A stretch of DNA of 23,480 nucleotides from a virus, in IMG/VR virus record IMGVR_UViG_3300047359_001380, positions 1 to 23,480 of that record, one strand, 5' to 3'. A program made the translations under genes and the position numbers. The notes beneath the pieces were generated by a model. That model was not told where the DNA came from and made no database searches. It saw nothing but the letters and a program-made list of their open reading frames with translations. The stretch's first letter is position 1, and every line of letters begins with the position of its first letter. This document shows positions 21,001 to 23,480 of this stretch, piece after piece.

Positions 21001-21732
21001 ATGAGAATATTGTTAGCAGGGGATAGTTGGGGCTGCGGCGAATGGAAAGAATATAATCGTCTATTAGAAGGAAGACATGATGCTGTTGCCCATAAAGGTT
21101 TAGAAGAATATCTAACACAAGATAATCATGAGGTAAAAAATGTTTCTGTACCTGGGGCTAGTCTCAAAACTATACATTATCAAATAAGAATGCAAGGAAA
21201 GAAACACTTACTAGATAAAGAAGTTGAAGATGATTCTAAACCATATAAACCATATGATGCAACCTTTATTATAGTAACCGATACTCTTCGTAATATTGAG
21301 AGAGGCAAAATATGGGATAAAGCTTACTCGTACCAAGATTATGTTGAGATGCATAACAATAATTTACGTGAATTTATTGCTGATATATCTCGTATAAACA
21401 ATAAAATACTTGGTCAGGTATATTTAATAGGAGGATTATCTAAAGTAACAAGTGATTTACTAAAAGACACACAACTTAAAATAGCAATACCTAGTATATT
21501 AGAATTACTTGTACCTAATAGTAAGCAACACGATGTAATGTTTGTACATCATCTTAGTACTATCAGTAAACACAACACAAACAAAAAAGCTGTAAAAAGA
21601 ATATATGCACAAAATAATTTATGGGAACTATATACTAAAGAGTCTATAATGTGGCCAGATGGACACCATCCAAATAGAGAAGGACATTTTAAGATATATC
21701 AGTATCTTAAAGAGAATAAATTTTTATCATGA
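21001..21732 (+). CDS. SGNH/GDSL-like hydrolase
   Basis: The 243-residue protein has block I at its start (ILLAGDSWGCGEW; S9 is the nucleophile), a block II-like Gly (SVPGASLKTIHYQ), and block V WPDGHHPNREGH with D220 and H223 completing the Ser-His-Asp triad. SGNH enzymes are esterases, lipases, or acyl/acetyl transferases on carbohydrates. No signal peptide, so it acts in the cell or on the virion. Similar proteins are common in marine T4-like phages and may modify surface glycans or be part of the tail; the substrate is unknown. It begins 11 bases after the mosaic gene, without an evident ribosome-binding site. Its stop overlaps the next possible start (ATGA). Confidence 0.78.
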   Translation: MRILLAGDSWGCGEWKEYNRLLEGRHDAVAHKGLEEYLTQDNHEVKNVSVPGASLKTIHYQIRMQGKKHLLDKEVEDDSKPYKPYDATFIIVTDTLRNIERGKIWDKAYSYQDYVEMHNNNLREFIADISRINNKILGQVYLIGGLSKVTSDLLKDTQLKIAIPSILELLVPNSKQHDVMFVHHLSTISKHNTNKKAVKRIYAQNNLWELYTKESIMWPDGHHPNREGHFKIYQYLKENKFLS

Positions 21733-22019
21733 AGTTACTAAACACAGGACTGCTTATGGCAGTCTTTTTTTGGTTTTGGCCTATGAGACTATTTACTAGC
21801 AAGAACAACTGTTACTTTTGGACACTAGAAAAATTAATTAAAGACGGCGGTAGTATTGAATGGTATCCTTCACGTAGATGGAGAGGTTATCATGTAGTAT
21901 GGGTAGACCAAGATAATGTAGCTTGGGAATATACTCGTAAAATGCATAGGCACAATCCTTGGTATACTATGATATTCTACACAGGTCATGTACGTAGATT
22001 TCGTGGCAAAAGAAAATAA
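21729..22019 (+). CDS. Small basic aromatic protein, 96 aa (start uncertain)
   Basis: The reading starting at 21729 (ATGA overlap) gives a hydrophobic N-terminus (LLMAVFFWFWPM). An in-frame ATG at 21783 would give a 78-residue product MRLFTSKNN... that begins directly with the conserved-looking part: NCYFWTLEKLI, GGSIEWYPSRRWRGYHVVW, AWEYTRKMHRHNPWYTM, ending in RRFRGKRK. The shorter start also leaves the terminator at 21748-21771 outside the coding region, which I find likelier. The core is Trp/Tyr/Arg-rich and probably binds nucleic acid or another virion part. I recall similar marine phage hypotheticals but no function. A late promoter follows its stop. Confidence 0.55.
   Translation: MKLLNTGLLMAVFFWFWPMRLFTSKNNCYFWTLEKLIKDGGSIEWYPSRRWRGYHVVWVDQDNVAWEYTRKMHRHNPWYTMIFYTGHVRRFRGKRK
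21748..21771 (+). terminator. Intrinsic terminator (or attenuator) at a gene start
   Basis: GACTGC (21748-21753) pairs with GCAGTC (21759-21764) around loop TTATG, and seven T follow (21765-21771). This is a textbook Rho-independent terminator. It lies just after the SGNH stop and inside the first codons of the 21729 reading. It would end the long 16083-21732 transcript. Confidence 0.72.
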
Positions 22020-22023
22020 TAAG

Positions 22024-22031
22024 GATAAATA
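22024..22031 (+). promoter_or_regulatory. T4-type late promoter core (GATAAATA), 5 bases before ATG
   Basis: GATAAATA at 22024-22031 lies between the 21729 gene stop and the ATG at 22037, with only five bases in between. No Shine-Dalgarno sequence fits in that gap. It is identical in core and spacing to the site at 16070. Confidence 0.68.
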
Positions 22032-22036
22032 TTATT

Positions 22037-22246
22037 ATGAAAATGTACGAAATATTAGACGAAGAAGCAACAGCAGGCGGCACTAACGCAAGTAGTATGG
22101 CAGTAGTAGCAAATCCAACTGTTAAAACTAAAAAAGGTAAGTACGGTGCACCTAAGGCTCCCCAAGCTACTAAAGCAGACGGAACTGCTAAAAACGCACT
22201 AGATATGAAGGCCAACGTTATGGGCGGCAAAGCTATTAAACGATAA
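22037..22246 (+). CDS. Small Ala/Lys-rich protein, 69 aa
   Basis: MKMYEILDEEATAGG forms an acidic amphipathic N-terminus; NASSMAVVANP is next, then a low-complexity Lys/Ala tail (KKGKYGAPKAPQATKADG, MGGKAIKR). Largely disordered and basic after residue 30. The N-terminus resembles the T4 internal-protein capsid-targeting sequence (M-K-x-Y-x-E-x-x-x-E-A). A late promoter sits 5 bases upstream of the ATG, implying a near-leaderless mRNA. I infer a head-internal DNA-associated protein. Confidence 0.65.
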   Translation: MKMYEILDEEATAGGTNASSMAVVANPTVKTKKGKYGAPKAPQATKADGTAKNALDMKANVMGGKAIKR

Positions 22247-22249
22247 ATA
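22242..22249 (+). promoter_or_regulatory. T4-type late promoter core (GATAAATA)
   Basis: GATAAATA at 22242-22249 overlaps the end of the 22037 gene (its TAA). In context CGATAAATACATATAG it closely parallels the perfect core at 11166 (TATAAATACATATA). The ATG at 22275 is 25 bases downstream. Confidence 0.7.
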
Positions 22250-22274
22250 CATATAGAATAACGGGAACTGTAAG

Positions 22275-22991
22275 ATGAGAGAAAAAGAGATTACTGAAGG
22301 ATTAGGCGAATTAGCAGATATTGCCGAACGTGATCACGAAGTACAAATGGCTCGTGCTGACCTTTATAAGTCTGCCAAATATGCAATTAAGCTACATGAC
22401 ATGCTCAAAGGTGTAAGTGAAGCAGAAGGCTTAGAAGGTTGGGTACAATCCAAAATTACCAAAGCAGCAGACATGCTCGGTAGTGTTTATCATCATATGG
22501 ACTATGAGGAAAGTGGACTAGCAGACGAAGCTGTTGTAGTAGGCGAAGCAAAAAAAGACACACACTGTTCAGACAAATGCTGTGGCGCAGATGTTAAAGC
22601 AGAAGACTGTGGATGTCCTCCGACATGCAAGCATTGTAATTGCAATGCAACTAATGAATCAACTAACGAAGGTCCATTTAAAGGTGCCGGTAAAGTGATG
22701 ATGAAGCGAAAGCTCAAGAAACAATATAAAAAATCAGACCTTGCAAATTTCGATAAGTCAGGAATAGACACAAGCGGAAAATCACCTGAAGAGGTTGGGG
22801 ATATGAAGTCAGATTTCTATCATGGTCATATGGACAAGGCGGCTAGAGCAAAAAAAGCTATGAACCGGTTATCAAAAAAGAAAGAATCTTACAAAGAAGA
22901 ACTACATTTAAAATTAGAAGGTAAGAAAAAGTTCAAATCAGCTGCACACCGTAAAGCAGTACATGCCGCGAAAGCTTCAGGCAAGAGATAA
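22275..22991 (+). CDS. Late protein with helical domain, 8-Cys insert and basic tail, 238 aa
   Basis: Residues 1-80 are helical (REKEITEGLGELADIAERD, then YAIKLHDMLKG, EGWVQSKITKAADMLGSVYH) and resemble a domain recurrent in marine T4-like phage proteins. Residues 98-123 are a Cys-rich insert with eight Cys (C98, C102, C103, C112, C114, C118, C121, C123) plus His, suited to bind metals. Residues 130-238 are basic (MMKRKLKKQYKKSDL, KKAMNRLSKKKESYKEE, KKFKSAAHRKAVHAAKASGK). It follows a late promoter. The stop overlaps the next start (TAATG). A head-associated role is inferred. Confidence 0.68.
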   Translation: MREKEITEGLGELADIAERDHEVQMARADLYKSAKYAIKLHDMLKGVSEAEGLEGWVQSKITKAADMLGSVYHHMDYEESGLADEAVVVGEAKKDTHCSDKCCGADVKAEDCGCPPTCKHCNCNATNESTNEGPFKGAGKVMMKRKLKKQYKKSDLANFDKSGIDTSGKSPEEVGDMKSDFYHGHMDKAARAKKAMNRLSKKKESYKEELHLKLEGKKKFKSAAHRKAVHAAKASGKR

Positions 22992-23480
22992 TGGACTATC
23001 ATGCTCTCCAGCAAAAACTATTTGAAATTGATCCTGCAGATCCTGCAGAAGATATACGCAAGCTTACTGAAATGGCTTCAGGAAAAGCATCCGTTGGATC
23101 TGAAGATTTAACAGTAAATCATTTAGAAGAAAGTGTTTCTGATATTCCAGAAGGCACTATGCCAGTAGATAAAGATTATAGTATAAGTGATTTTGCTAAA
23201 CTAGCAGGCGTTCAACTTAATGAAGGCGAAAAGTTCGATAATTTTAAGAAAACTATTAAAACTGGTGCTAAAGCGGCAAAAGCTGCAGTCAAGTCCGGTG
23301 CCAGCTCTTTTAAAACTGGAGCAAAAGCAGGCTATAAAGATCCTCATAAACTAAGTCCAGCGTTTAAGGCTGCTAAAGACGAATACGATAAAGCTAAAGA
23401 GCCAAAAGTACCTACAGCCAAGCCAAAGCCTAAGACATCTAAAGATTATAAAGATGAATACAAGGCGCAACAAGGTCAAA
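22991..23480 (+). CDS. Late protein with ID-P-A-D-P leader, 3' truncated
   Basis: The ATG at 22991 overlaps the preceding stop (TAATG), and the frame stays open to the right edge (163 codons visible). The N-terminus MDYHALQQKLFEIDPADP is followed by EDIRKLTEMAS, DFAKLAGVQLNEGEK (about 72-86), then a Lys/Ala-rich stretch with repeats of K-T-G-A-K-A (about 87-115) and a Pro/Lys-rich part (EPKVPTAKPKPKTSKDYK). The LQxKLFEIDPxDP opening resembles marine T4-like phage proteins near the head genes. GATCCTGCA is doubled at 23031-23048. Being truncated, its function cannot be judged. Confidence 0.65.
   Translation, partial: MDYHALQQKLFEIDPADPAEDIRKLTEMASGKASVGSEDLTVNHLEESVSDIPEGTMPVDKDYSISDFAKLAGVQLNEGEKFDNFKKTIKTGAKAAKAAVKSGASSFKTGAKAGYKDPHKLSPAFKAAKDEYDKAKEPKVPTAKPKPKTSKDYKDEYKAQQGQ

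Noticed and set aside
23031-23048. Direct repeat GATCCTGCA x 2
   Set aside because: It encodes the D-P-A-D-P-A stretch and is a two-copy in-frame coincidence, not a repeat array.

Overview
The window is part of a T4-like myovirus genome, AT-rich, that infects a Gram-negative and probably marine proteobacterial host. The phage assignment rests on a gp44-type clamp-loader ATPase, a DexA-like DEDDh exonuclease, PhoH, ThyX, a GH108 endolysin followed by a spanin-like pair, T4-type late promoters (T/G-ATAAATA), and a run of small Lys/Cys-rich proteins of the kind seen in marine T4-like phages. The Gram-negative host is inferred from the outer-membrane lipoprotein spanin, two signal-peptide-bearing c-type cytochromes, a proteobacterial FdxA-type ferredoxin and a PqqA peptide. 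No rRNA, tRNA, CRISPR or insertion sequence was seen. Genes are packed almost end to end, often with TAATG, TGATG or ATGA overlaps, and no gene-free stretch exceeds about 160 bases.

Layout. 1-4267: early-type nucleotide and DNA metabolism (MazG C-terminus, perfect sigma70-type promoter, small membrane protein, exonuclease, clamp loader, 2OG-Fe(II) oxygenase, 7Fe ferredoxin, ThyX, unknown). 4354-6931: a striking periplasmic redox cassette of two tandem secreted cytochrome c / PHM-like copper proteins, followed directly by a 23-residue gene encoding PqqA, the precursor peptide of the cofactor PQQ. 6931-8152: a membrane-anchored unknown, a terminator between converging genes, and phoH, the only minus-strand gene. 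8309-12259: late genes, including two unknowns, a small Cys-rich protein, the endolysin, a spanin-like pair and three small membrane proteins, one with an MscS-like soluble domain and one holin-like. 12297-15399: a DnaJ-like co-chaperone and a full-length ClpA unfoldase that keeps the ClpP-docking tripeptide. 15377-23480: unknowns, a nucleotidyltransferase fusion, an SGNH hydrolase, a 657-residue mosaic with a ParB-like domain, and many Lys/Cys-rich modular proteins. Several have short acidic N-termini that resemble T4 capsid-targeting sequences.

How it may work together. The left end supplies nucleotides and replication factors. The 4354-6931 cassette plausibly reprograms host periplasmic electron transfer or oxidation, with PqqA raising supply of PQQ for host dehydrogenases; this is inference. 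DnaJ plus ClpA could redirect host proteolysis. The right end looks like late virion and head-associated genes, several under late promoters lying so close to the start codon that the transcripts may be nearly leaderless. The cytochrome/PHM-like pair plus pqqA is the best candidate for an undescribed viral system here.
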